Positions 35,712-43,596 of a stretch of DNA of 64,000 nt are shown one piece after another. The stretch covers positions 434,001-498,000 of the forward strand of contig JACKLP010000001.1 in assembly GCA_024235875.1 (NCBI GenBank), read 5' to 3'. Both the position numbers and the translations under genes were made by a program. A model generated the notes under the pieces. It saw only the letters and a program-made list of their open reading frames with translations. It was not told the origin of the DNA and ran no database searches. Position 1 is the first letter of the stretch. Each line of letters opens with the position of its first letter. Source of the DNA: Burkholderiaceae bacterium. GTDB taxonomy: Bacteria > Pseudomonadota > Gammaproteobacteria > Burkholderiales > Burkholderiaceae_E.

Positions 35712-35957
35712 TCACGCCGCACAACCCACGCACCACAGCCCCAAATGCCGCTCGAATGCATCGAAATCATGATCGCTATGCAACAGTTCGAGCTCGTCGA
35801 AAATGCACCGGGTCGCGATCACGGTATCGATCGTCTTCTGCACGGTAGTGCCTAGGGCGCGCAGCGTCCGATGGTTCTTGGCCGCAAGAACCGCGATATC
35901 CGGCCCGCCAAGCGTCACGAACGTAAGGGTTTGCAGCGTCCGCTGCACGGCGATCAC
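35712..35957 (-). pseudogene. vapC: Truncated VapC toxin (C-terminal PIN domain part)
   Basis: An 81-residue open frame matches the second half of a VapC ribonuclease: TFVTLGGPDIAVLAAKNHRT, then TVQKTIDTVIATRCI and LLHSDHDFDAFERHLGL, which keep the C-terminal acidic residues. A full VapC has about 130-135 residues, and the missing N-terminal 50 or so hold the first catalytic aspartate (usual VDTSVWID-type motif). The frame starts with GTG overlapping the vapB stop as in intact pairs, so an internal deletion just after the start codon is the likely event. It should be inactive as an RNase. Confidence 0.75.
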
Positions 35958-36166
35958 CCGTCGGTCCTCATGGCGTCCAGATCAACTTCCCACTTCACCT
36001 TTCCCCTGAGGCGGCGGATTTCGCTCTGGCGCGTGAGCTGGAGCTGGAGCAGGAGCCGCAGCCCCCGCTCGACGGCTTCTTTCTTGGTCTTGGCGCCCGA
36101 GGCCTGGAGCACCTCGGCCATGAGCTTGTCGTCGATGATGATGTTCGTGCGCGTGTGTATATCCAC
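35954..36166 (-). CDS. vapB: VapB-type antitoxin
   Basis: Antitoxin of 70 residues: TRTNIIIDDKLMAEVLQASG ribbon-helix-helix start, GAKTKKEAVERGLRLLLQL, then a C-terminal toxin-binding tail RQSEIRRLRGKVKWEVD. GTG start at 36166 chosen; it gives the family length and lies inside an inverted repeat that looks like the operator. Longer upstream reading is unlike the family. The toxin partner is truncated, so this may be an orphan antitoxin or repressor. Confidence 0.82.
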   Translation of the reverse strand: MDIHTRTNIIIDDKLMAEVLQASGAKTKKEAVERGLRLLLQLQLTRQSEIRRLRGKVKWEVDLDAMRTDG

Positions 36167-36184
36167 GTCAATTGATACACACGC
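36151..36184. promoter_or_regulatory. Inverted-repeat operator of the vapBC locus
   Basis: GCGTGTGTAT (36151-36160) and ATACACACGC (36175-36184) form a perfect 10-bp inverted repeat with a 14-bp spacer, overlapping the vapB start. This is the usual place for autorepression by a VapB dimer. Confidence 0.65.
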
Positions 36185-36325
36185 TAGCGCAAAAGACGCG
36201 CGCAGTCGCGCCCGGGCTGGCGGCGAGGCCAACCGGCGGCAAAGCGATGACTAGATGAACGCCAACCTGCGCGCCGGAAGACGGCTGCAATGGCAGGATG
36301 CGATTCGGGAAATGAAGAACCGAAA

Positions 36326-36401
36326 TGGCGTCCCGTAGGGGATTCGAACCCCTGTACCTACCGTGAAAGGGTAGTGTCCTAGGCCTCTAGACGAACGGGA
36401 C
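36326..36401 (-). tRNA. tRNA-Glu (anticodon TTC)
   Basis: Read on the minus strand it forms a full cloverleaf of 76 nt with encoded CCA: acceptor stem GTCCCGT/ACGGGAC, anticodon loop CTTTCAC with TTC anticodon, and T-loop GTTCGAATCC. A tRNA-Ala lies 42 nt upstream on the same strand. Confidence 0.95.
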
Positions 36402-36442
36402 TGCGGTGACGCTGGCGCGGATCATACCGCACCGGGTGTTGC

Positions 36443-36518
<76 letters not shown>

Positions 36519-36659
36519 AAGCAAGCCAGCGATTATAGGCATGCCGTTCGCGCGTGTAAAGTCGCTCGCAAACCTGCGTGCTAGACTGCCGCGCGCCCCT
36601 GGCGGCGGCCTGTTCGTGGGGCCGGCCGCCCCGCTTTCGACTGATCACGGAGGACCCCC

Positions 36660-37517
36660 ATGAGCGCAAGAATCCTCGACGGTGCCGCGCTGGCGAAATC
36701 GATCCGGGCGGGCTGTGCCGAGCGCGCGGCGACGCTCACGGCGGCCGGCACGCAGCCGGGGTTGGCGGTGGTGCTGGTGGGCGATTCACCGGCCTCGGCC
36801 GTCTATGTGCGGCACAAGATCAACGACTGCGCCGAGACCGGCATCCGCTCGCTGCTCGAGCGCCTGCCGGCCACGACGACCGAGGCCGAGCTGCTGGCCA
36901 AGGTGCGCGAGCTCAATGCCGACCCGACGGTGCACGGCATCCTGGTGCAGTTGCCGCTGCCGGCGCAGATCCGCGAGCAGACGGTGATCGAGGCGATCGA
37001 CCCGACGAAGGACGTGGACGGCTTTCACCGGATGAACGCGGGGGCGCTGATGGTGGGCCAGCCGCAGTTTCGGCCCTGCACCCCCTATGGCGTGATGAAG
37101 ATGCTCGATCACGCCGGCGCCATGATCCGCGGCGCCGAGGCCGTGGTGGTGGGCCGCAGCAACATCGTGGGCAAGCCGCAGGCGATGCTGCTGCTGCAGG
37201 CCGACGCGACGGTGACGGTGTGCCACAGCCGCACCACAGACCTGGCCGCCCACACGCGGCGTGCGGACATTCTGGTGGCGGCTGTGGGTCGCGCCAAGAT
37301 GATCACCGGCGACATGATCAAGCCCGGCGCGATCGTGATCGACGTGGGCATGAATCGCGACGAGAACGGCAAGCTGTGCGGCGACGTGGACTTTGCCAGC
37401 GCGAGCGAGGTGGCCGGCTGGATCTCGCCGGTGCCCGGCGGCGTGGGCCCGATGACGCGGGCGATGCTGCTGGTGAACACGCTCGAAGCGGCCGAGCGCG
37501 CGGCGGGTCGATCCTGA
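36660..37517 (+). CDS. folD: Bifunctional methylenetetrahydrofolate dehydrogenase/cyclohydrolase
   Basis: One-carbon enzyme of 285 residues that interconverts 5,10-methylene-, 5,10-methenyl- and 10-formyl-tetrahydrofolate using NADP. Signature motifs: VYVRHKINDCAETGI with the catalytic lysine, HGILVQLPLPAQI, PTKDVDGFH, the PCTPYGVMKML segment, NADP loop VVGRSNIVGKP and the end PVPGGVGPMTRAMLL. Length and motifs are complete. It starts just after a GGAGGACCCCC ribosome site and is followed by an M3 oligopeptidase gene. Confidence 0.96.
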   Translation: MSARILDGAALAKSIRAGCAERAATLTAAGTQPGLAVVLVGDSPASAVYVRHKINDCAETGIRSLLERLPATTTEAELLAKVRELNADPTVHGILVQLPLPAQIREQTVIEAIDPTKDVDGFHRMNAGALMVGQPQFRPCTPYGVMKMLDHAGAMIRGAEAVVVGRSNIVGKPQAMLLLQADATVTVCHSRTTDLAAHTRRADILVAAVGRAKMITGDMIKPGAIVIDVGMNRDENGKLCGDVDFASASEVAGWISPVPGGVGPMTRAMLLVNTLEAAERAAGRS

Positions 37518-37684
37518 TCCGCGGGCGGCCGGCTACTGGGCGAGCCCCGCTTCTCGCCCGAGTGGCTTGCCGCACCCGGGCCGCTTGAAAATCTCGCCGC
37601 CGTACCCAGAACGGCTCTACGGGTTCCGTGCCCGCCCCTGCCCTGATTCGCCCCCGACCCCGACGCGATCCGAACGGACAACGA

Positions 37685-39790
37685 ATGAACGACAAGACCG
37701 CCTCCTCCGACACCGCCAATCCCCTGCTCGAAGGCCCCGGCCTGCCGCGCTTCACGGCGTTCTCGCCCGATCAGGTGTCGCCGGCGCTCGATAGCCTGCT
37801 GGCCGATGCGCGTTCGGCGCTGGAACAAGTGACCGCGGCCGACACGCCGGCCACCTGGGAGACGGTGGTGGACCCGCTGGACACGGCCACCGAGCGCCTG
37901 GGCTGGGCCTGGGGGCTGGTGGGCCACCTGAATGCGGTGGACGACAACAAGCCGCTGCGCGAGGCCTACAACGCGAACCTGCCACGAATGACGCAGTTCT
38001 GGACCGAGCTCGGCCAGAACCAGGCGCTGTTCGAGAAGTACCGGGCAATCCGTGCGAGCAGTGGCTTCGACGCCCTGCCCGCCTCGCGCCGGCAGGTGAT
38101 CGAGCACGCGCTGCGCGACTTTCGCCTGGGGGGCGCCGAGCTCGAAGGACCGGGCCGCACGCGCTTTGGCGAGATCCAGGAGCGGGCGGCGGCCCTGGCG
38201 CAGAAATTCTCCGAGAACGTGCTCGACGCAACCAATGCGTTCGAGTTCCTGACCGAGGACGCCGCGCGGCTCGACGGCCTGCCGCCCGATGCGCTCGAGG
38301 CCGCCGCCGCCGATGCGGCCACCGCCGGCAAGCCCGGCTATCGGCTCACGCTGCAAATGCCCTCCTACCTGCCGGTGATGCAGTACGCGACCGATCGCAA
38401 GCTGCGCTCGCGGCTCTACCACGCCTACGGCACGCGGGCCTCGCTCGACGCCCTGGCCCCCGAGGACGCCGAGGCGCGTGCCGCGCTGGACAACGCGCCG
38501 GTGATCGACGAGTTGCTGCGGCTGCGCGACGAGGAAGCCAAGCTACTCGGCTACCAGAACTTCGGCGAGGTCTCGCTGGTGCCCAAGATGGCCGATTCGC
38601 CGGCACAGGTGATGGCCTTCCTGCACGATCTGGCCGTAAAGGCGCGTCCGTTCGCCGAGCGCGACGTGGCCGAGATGCGCCAGTTCGCGGCCGACGAACT
38701 GGGCATCCGGGACATGCAGTCCTGGGACACGGCCTTCGTGTCCGAGAAGCTCAAGGAAGCCCGCTACGCGTTCTCCAGCCAGACGGTGAAGCAGTACTTC
38801 CAGCTTCCGCGCGTGCTCGACGGCCTGTTCGGACTGGTCGAGCGGCTGTTCGGCGTGAAGGTGGCGGCCGATACGGCCGAGTGCTGGCACCCGGAGGTGC
38901 GCTTTTTCCGGATCGAGCGCGACGGCCGCGCGATCGGGCATTTCTTCGTGGATCCCTGCTCGCGCGCGAGCAAGCGGCCCGGCGCCTGGATGGACAGCGT
39001 GCGCTCGCGCCGGGTGCTGGGCAAGACGGTGCAGACGCCGGTGGCCTACCTGGTGTGCAATTTCTCGGCGCCGGTGGGCAAGAGGCCGTCGCTGCTCACG
39101 CACGATGACGTCACCACGCTGTTCCACGAGTTCGGCCATGGCATCCACCACCTGCTCACCCGGGTCGACGACCTGGGCGTGTCGGGCATCGGCGGCGTGG
39201 AATGGGACGCGGTGGAGCTGCCCAGCCAGTTCATGGAGAACTTCTGCTGGGAATGGGACAACGTGCGCGAGATGAGCGCCCACGTGGACACCGGCGAGCC
39301 GCTGCCGCGCGAGCTGTTCGATCGCATGCTGGCGGCCAAGAACTTCCAGGCCGGGCTGCAGACGCTGCGCCAGATCGAGTTCGCACTGTTCGACATGCGC
39401 ATCCACGTGGCGCCCGAGCCGCTGGGCGCCGACGGCGTGCAGCGCATCCTGGACCAGGTCCGCGACGAGGTGGCGGTGCTGCGCCCGCCCGCCTACAACC
39501 GATTCCAGAACAGCTTCTCGCACATCTTTGGCGGCGGCTATGCGGCGGGCTACTACAGCTACAAGTGGGCCGAGGTTCTGTCGGCCGACGCCTATGCGGC
39601 CTTCGAGGAGGCCGCGTCGGCCCCCGAGGGCGCCGACGCGGCGCTGGCGGCCACCGGCCAGCGCTTCCTGGACGAGATCCTTTCGGTGGGCGGCAGTCGA
39701 CCGGCCATCGACTCGTTTCGCGCGTTCAGGGGGCGGGACCCGGAGCTCGACGCCCTGCTGCGCCACAATGGAATGGTCGAAGCAAGCTGA
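37685..39790 (+). CDS. prlC: M3 family metallopeptidase (oligopeptidase A)
   Basis: Cytoplasmic zinc peptidase of 701 residues that degrades short peptides, including cleaved signal peptides. The zinc site HEFGH is at 481-485, with the third ligand in the VELPSQFMENFCWEWD stretch downstream. The C-terminal FSHIFGGGYAAGYYSYKWAEVLSADAY (about 615-641) is typical of oligopeptidase A/thimet-type enzymes and holds catalytic His and Tyr residues. Length is normal for PrlC. It starts 167 bp after folD. Confidence 0.93.
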   Translation: MNDKTASSDTANPLLEGPGLPRFTAFSPDQVSPALDSLLADARSALEQVTAADTPATWETVVDPLDTATERLGWAWGLVGHLNAVDDNKPLREAYNANLPRMTQFWTELGQNQALFEKYRAIRASSGFDALPASRRQVIEHALRDFRLGGAELEGPGRTRFGEIQERAAALAQKFSENVLDATNAFEFLTEDAARLDGLPPDALEAAAADAATAGKPGYRLTLQMPSYLPVMQYATDRKLRSRLYHAYGTRASLDALAPEDAEARAALDNAPVIDELLRLRDEEAKLLGYQNFGEVSLVPKMADSPAQVMAFLHDLAVKARPFAERDVAEMRQFAADELGIRDMQSWDTAFVSEKLKEARYAFSSQTVKQYFQLPRVLDGLFGLVERLFGVKVAADTAECWHPEVRFFRIERDGRAIGHFFVDPCSRASKRPGAWMDSVRSRRVLGKTVQTPVAYLVCNFSAPVGKRPSLLTHDDVTTLFHEFGHGIHHLLTRVDDLGVSGIGGVEWDAVELPSQFMENFCWEWDNVREMSAHVDTGEPLPRELFDRMLAAKNFQAGLQTLRQIEFALFDMRIHVAPEPLGADGVQRILDQVRDEVAVLRPPAYNRFQNSFSHIFGGGYAAGYYSYKWAEVLSADAYAAFEEAASAPEGADAALAATGQRFLDEILSVGGSRPAIDSFRAFRGRDPELDALLRHNGMVEAS

Positions 39791-39805
39791 CCGGAGCCCG
39801 TCGTG

Positions 39806-40447
39806 ATGCGTGGACGAACGATTGCGCAACTGAGCCTTGCCACGGTGCTGGCGCTCGCCGCGCTCGCTCCCGCACAGGCCCAGTACAAGTGGCTCGACGA
39901 GCGCGGCCGCATCAACTATGGCGATCGCATGCCCTCGGGCAACGTGAAGCTGCTCGAAGGGCCCAACGGGCCCATTGCACCGGCCGCGTCGGGGCTGCCC
40001 TACATGCTCAAGCAGACCACCGACAAGCATCCGGTGGTGCTCTACACGACCTCCAACTGCCAGCCGTGCAAGCCGGCGCGCGAGCACCTGAAGCGGCGCG
40101 GCGTGCCCTATAGCGAGCGGCTGGTGGAGACCACGGCCGAGGCCGAGGCCTTCAAGAAGCTCGGCTTCTCGGAGGTGGGCTTCCCGTCGGTGGCGATCGG
40201 CGGGCAGAAGGCCGTGGGCTACGAAGTCGGCGTCTGGGACAGCATGCTCAGCGGCGCCGGCTACCCGAAGCGCTCGCTGCTGCCGCGCGCCTGGCGCCAG
40301 CCCGACGCGCAACCGCTGCTCTCGCGCGCGGCGCGCGGTTCGACCCAGTCGGCGCAGGCCAAGGCGCCGGGGCGTTCCGCCGTCGCGTCCGGGCTCAAGT
40401 CGCCCGACGTGGACACGCTCAGCGCCAAGGATCGCTTCCGCTTCTGA
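39806..40447 (+). CDS. Secreted DUF4124/glutaredoxin-domain protein
   Basis: Protein of about 213 residues with a signal peptide (ending AAL-APAQAQ), a short DUF4124 segment (YKWLDERGRINYGDRMPSG) and a glutaredoxin-like domain at about 75-150 with CxxC in TTSNCQPCKPAREHL and a cis-proline in GFPSVAIGG. The remaining C-terminus is low-complexity Ala/Ser/Arg. It would act in the periplasm as a thiol-disulfide protein. A GTG three bases upstream is an alternative start with better spacing from GGAG. It begins 15 bp after prlC. Confidence 0.83.
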   Translation: MRGRTIAQLSLATVLALAALAPAQAQYKWLDERGRINYGDRMPSGNVKLLEGPNGPIAPAASGLPYMLKQTTDKHPVVLYTTSNCQPCKPAREHLKRRGVPYSERLVETTAEAEAFKKLGFSEVGFPSVAIGGQKAVGYEVGVWDSMLSGAGYPKRSLLPRAWRQPDAQPLLSRAARGSTQSAQAKAPGRSAVASGLKSPDVDTLSAKDRFRF

Positions 40448-40484
40448 CGGGCAGATCGGGAGGCGTGGGGCCGGCGAGCCCCGC

Positions 40485-41744
40485 TCAGACCGTCACCGGC
40501 AGCTCGTACGACCCGTTGATGAAATTGCTGCGCAGGCGCCGTGCCGGCCCGGTGGCGCGGATGTTCGGGTAGCGGCGCAGCAGTTCCACCAGCGACACCC
40601 GCAGCATCACGCGTGCGAGATGCGCGCCCAGGCAGAAGTGCGGCCCCGCCATGCCCAGTGCCATCATCTGGTTCGGCGAGCGGGTGATGTCGAAGCGATG
40701 CGGATCGGCGAACTTCGAGGCATCGCGGTTACCCGACACCCACCACAGCGCGACCTTGTCGCCGGCGCGCACGGGTTGGCCCGCGATCTCGGTGTCCCTG
40801 GTGGCGGTGCGGCGCATGTGCATCGTGGGCGTGGCCCAGCGCAGGCACTCCTCGATGGCCATCGGCGCGAGGCCGTCCAGGTTCTCGAGCCAGCGGCGCT
40901 TCTGGTCGTCGAACATCGACAGCGCTTCCATCGACCAGCCTAGCGCGGCGCGCGTGGTGTCGGCGCCGGCCCCGCCGAGCAGACCGAAAAAGGAGCCGAT
41001 CTCGGGGATGGTCAGGCGCTCGCCGTCGACCTCGGCCAGCGCGAGCGCGCTCATGAGGTCTTCGCCCGGCGCCTGGCGCTTGCGCTCACCCAGCGCGCGT
41101 CCATAGGCCTGCAGTTCGACACCGGCCGCCTGCATCGCGGTGGTCTCGCCGCCATGGCGTGGATCGGCCGAGAAGAACAGCTTGTCGGCAAGCGACAGAA
41201 TGCGCTCGTGGTCTTCCTGGGGCACGCCCAGCAGGTCGTAGATGAGGCCGAGCGGGATCGGCGTGGAATAGCACTCGACGAAGTCGAACTCCTTGCGATC
41301 GCCGATCGCATCGAGGGTCTTGACGACCCGGGCGCGAACGATGGGCTCGAGCTTCTTGACGGCCGGCATCGCGAATGCGGCGCTGACGATCTTGCGATAG
41401 CGGGTGTGCTTGGGCGGATCCATCTCGATCAGCGAGCCCTTGCCGCCACGCGGCTGGTCGTTCTCCATCAGGACCTGGATGCCCTGCTGGTTGCTGAAGG
41501 TGGCCGCGTCGCGATTGACGGTGCAGATGTCGTCGAAGCGCACCACCGACCAGAAGCCCTGCGTGCCCGAGTCCGGATGCTGGTGCCACGAGACGGGCTT
41601 TTCCTCGCGCAGCTTCTCGAAGATCCCCTCGATGTCGGGGCGCATGAAGGTGTCGTTGGACGCGAGGTTGATCTGGTCGACGGACAGGTCCGTCGGCCGG
41701 TGGATCCGGTGGCTGCCGGCCACGACGGGGTCGGAGGGGTTCAT
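40485..41744 (-). CDS. Cytochrome P450, CYP125/linalool-hydroxylase-like
   Basis: Soluble monooxygenase of 419 residues. I-helix GAGADTTRAALGW, ExxR in EECLRWATP, and the haem-thiolate loop ALGMAGPHFCLGAHLAR. In the last motif the normal phenylalanine position (as in FGxGxHxC) holds a leucine. Other P450 features are intact, and the general sequence resembles bacterial P450s acting on steroids or terpenoids. The gene lies last in a minus-strand cluster with homoprotocatechuate genes, 72 bp after the FAH-family gene. GGAGAGA precedes the ATG. Redox partners are not encoded nearby. Confidence 0.88.
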   Translation of the reverse strand: MNPSDPVVAGSHRIHRPTDLSVDQINLASNDTFMRPDIEGIFEKLREEKPVSWHQHPDSGTQGFWSVVRFDDICTVNRDAATFSNQQGIQVLMENDQPRGGKGSLIEMDPPKHTRYRKIVSAAFAMPAVKKLEPIVRARVVKTLDAIGDRKEFDFVECYSTPIPLGLIYDLLGVPQEDHERILSLADKLFFSADPRHGGETTAMQAAGVELQAYGRALGERKRQAPGEDLMSALALAEVDGERLTIPEIGSFFGLLGGAGADTTRAALGWSMEALSMFDDQKRRWLENLDGLAPMAIEECLRWATPTMHMRRTATRDTEIAGQPVRAGDKVALWWVSGNRDASKFADPHRFDITRSPNQMMALGMAGPHFCLGAHLARVMLRVSLVELLRRYPNIRATGPARRLRSNFINGSYELPVTV

Positions 41745-41815
41745 CGGGTCTCTCCTGGATGGCTGGGGGCTTCGAGGCGGGATGGGCGGCGGTCGGCGCA
41801 GGGTCCGACAGCCTC

Positions 41816-42703
41816 CTAGGCGCCCCGCGCGGCACGAATGACCTCGGGCAGCCGCTCGTCGTTGCCGAGCGAGACCCGGCGCACTTCCTCGCTGTCGGTC
41901 GGCTGGTGCCCGACATTCGCGCGCGGCGCCGGTGCCTCGACGATGCGGTTGCTCAACCGGCCCAGGCCCGTCACCTCGACCTCGATCAGGTCGCCGACCT
42001 CGAGCGGGCGCGAATTGGCCGGCGTGCCGGTCAGGATGACATCGCCGGGCAGGAAGGTGATGTGCCGCGCCAGATCAGCGAGCAGGTAGTCGAAGCCCCA
42101 GATCATCTCGTCGGCGAGCGCCCCCTCCTGCACCAGCACGCCGTTGCGGTAGGTGCGCAGGATCTGCTCGCGCGGGTCGATGCCGGCCACCAGCCCAGGG
42201 CCGAGCGGACAGAAGCCGTCGGGGCCCTTCACGCGCAGCATGGAGCCCGCGTCGGTATCGCGCATGTCCTGCAGGCCCATGTCGAGCGCGCAGGTGAAGC
42301 CCGCGATGTGGTCCCAGGCTTCCTCGGGCAGGATGTTGCGCGTGGGCTTGCCCACGACCAGCGCGATCTCGCCCTCGTAGTTCAGGTACTGGTAGCCATG
42401 GGGGCGGACGATCTCGCCGCCGTGGGCATTGAGCGAGGTCGGCGGCTTGGTGAAGTAGGTCGGCGTCAGGCCGCCGTGGCCCTCGATGTGCTTGCCCCGA
42501 AACTCGTAGAAGCGCGAGCCATAGTTCAGGTGCACGCAGATGATCTTGCTCGGCGTGCACGGCGGCAGGTGCGTGACCTCGTTGGCCGAGACCTCGCGAC
42601 CATCGGGCAGCACCAGGCCGCGCTCGGTGGCCTGCACGATGTACTCGGTACCGTTGAACACGACGCGCCGGGTCTCGCGACGGGGGCCGGACAGGACGTT
42701 CAT
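41816..42703 (-). CDS. Fumarylacetoacetate hydrolase family protein, probable HpaG/HpcE-type isomerase-decarboxylase
   Basis: Protein of 295 residues with the FAH C-terminal fold: KIICVHLNYGSRFYEFRG, PTYFTKPPTSLNAHGGEI, the metal-binding NYEGEIALVVGK, and FLPGDVILTGTPANSRPLEVGD near the end. Metal ligands Glu and Asp in YEGEIA and ALDMGLQDMRD are present. In the homoprotocatechuate route such an enzyme decarboxylates and isomerises the ring-cleavage product after oxidation. It lies between the extradiol dioxygenase and the P450, 19 bp from the former. Confidence 0.83.
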   Translation of the reverse strand: MNVLSGPRRETRRVVFNGTEYIVQATERGLVLPDGREVSANEVTHLPPCTPSKIICVHLNYGSRFYEFRGKHIEGHGGLTPTYFTKPPTSLNAHGGEIVRPHGYQYLNYEGEIALVVGKPTRNILPEEAWDHIAGFTCALDMGLQDMRDTDAGSMLRVKGPDGFCPLGPGLVAGIDPREQILRTYRNGVLVQEGALADEMIWGFDYLLADLARHITFLPGDVILTGTPANSRPLEVGDLIEVEVTGLGRLSNRIVEAPAPRANVGHQPTDSEEVRRVSLGNDERLPEVIRAARGA

Positions 42704-42722
42704 GCGTTGTTCCTCGTGTCGA

Positions 42723-43580
42723 TCAGTGCAGGTGGAACCAGATGTGGACGTTGCCCGTCCCCATCGCGTTCTCGTATTCGGTCAGGACTTCGCCTCTTGC
42801 CGTGCAGTCGCGCCCGCCGAGCGCGCCGACCATCTGCAGGTAGTGCCCGCCGAAGCCCTCGTAGGCGGCGGCGCGAAGCTCCGGATAGCGCTCGATGACG
42901 CGGGCGTGATCGCCCTTCGCCCAGAGGTCCATGATCTCGTGGTCGAGCACGACATGGGCCGGATCGCTGATGTTGTCCGGGTGCCAGTTGCATGGATTGC
43001 GCGGCACGAAGTCCATGTCGATCATGCGGTGGCTCAGCGCGCCGCAGGCGATCAGCGCGACCCGGCCGTCGGCGGCCGCGATCGCCTCGCCGATGACCTC
43101 GCCCATCTGCAGGAAGTGGTTCATCCGCGCGTTCTGGCAGATGCCCACGCGCAGGATGCGCTCGTCGCGGCGGATCGTGTTGACCATGTTGATGGTCGGG
43201 TACTCGGGCTGGATCGCGGGGTCCACGGCATTGAACACCGGCACCTTGCGCTCGTCGCCCACGCGTTGGATCTCGCGGCCGATCTGCGGCGCACCGTCGT
43301 AGTCGTAGCGCAGGCCGTGCAGGATCCAGGGCAGCTCGGCCGAGGTATAGAGCCCTTCGTAGTGGTCCGCGCCCGCGCAGATGTGGCGCTGGGTGGTGAA
43401 CCAGTGCGTGTCGATGATCAGCAGCGTGTCGGGCTGCGCGGGGTCGAGGCGCGCACGCACGCGCTCGAAGCCCTCGACCAGGTCGGAGTCCTTGCCATTG
43501 CCGAGCGCGAGGCGATCGGCCTCGGGTCGGAACAGGCCCGGGTGGTGTGCCACGATGGCGGCGGCGACGATGGTTCCCAT
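42723..43580 (-). CDS. hpaD: 3,4-dihydroxyphenylacetate 2,3-dioxygenase, class III (LigB fold)
   Basis: Extradiol ring-cleavage enzyme of 285 residues. The opening MGTIVAAAIVAHHPGLFRPE supplies one iron histidine; DTLLIIDTHWFTTQRHICAG and a CGALSHRMIDMDFVP segment supply other active-site residues. It matches the non-haem iron LigB-type homoprotocatechuate dioxygenases rather than the type I (VOC) enzymes. Start at 43580 chosen because AGGAG lies eight bases upstream. Flanked by the semialdehyde dehydrogenase and the FAH-family gene of the same route. Confidence 0.87.
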   Translation of the reverse strand: MGTIVAAAIVAHHPGLFRPEADRLALGNGKDSDLVEGFERVRARLDPAQPDTLLIIDTHWFTTQRHICAGADHYEGLYTSAELPWILHGLRYDYDGAPQIGREIQRVGDERKVPVFNAVDPAIQPEYPTINMVNTIRRDERILRVGICQNARMNHFLQMGEVIGEAIAAADGRVALIACGALSHRMIDMDFVPRNPCNWHPDNISDPAHVVLDHEIMDLWAKGDHARVIERYPELRAAAYEGFGGHYLQMVGALGGRDCTARGEVLTEYENAMGTGNVHIWFHLH

Positions 43581-43596
43581 CGGCAATCTCCTGGGT

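Noticed and set aside
37582..37595. CGCTTGAAAATC resembling the core of the 36-bp direct repeat
   Set aside because: Only about ten bases agree and the flanks differ; likely chance.
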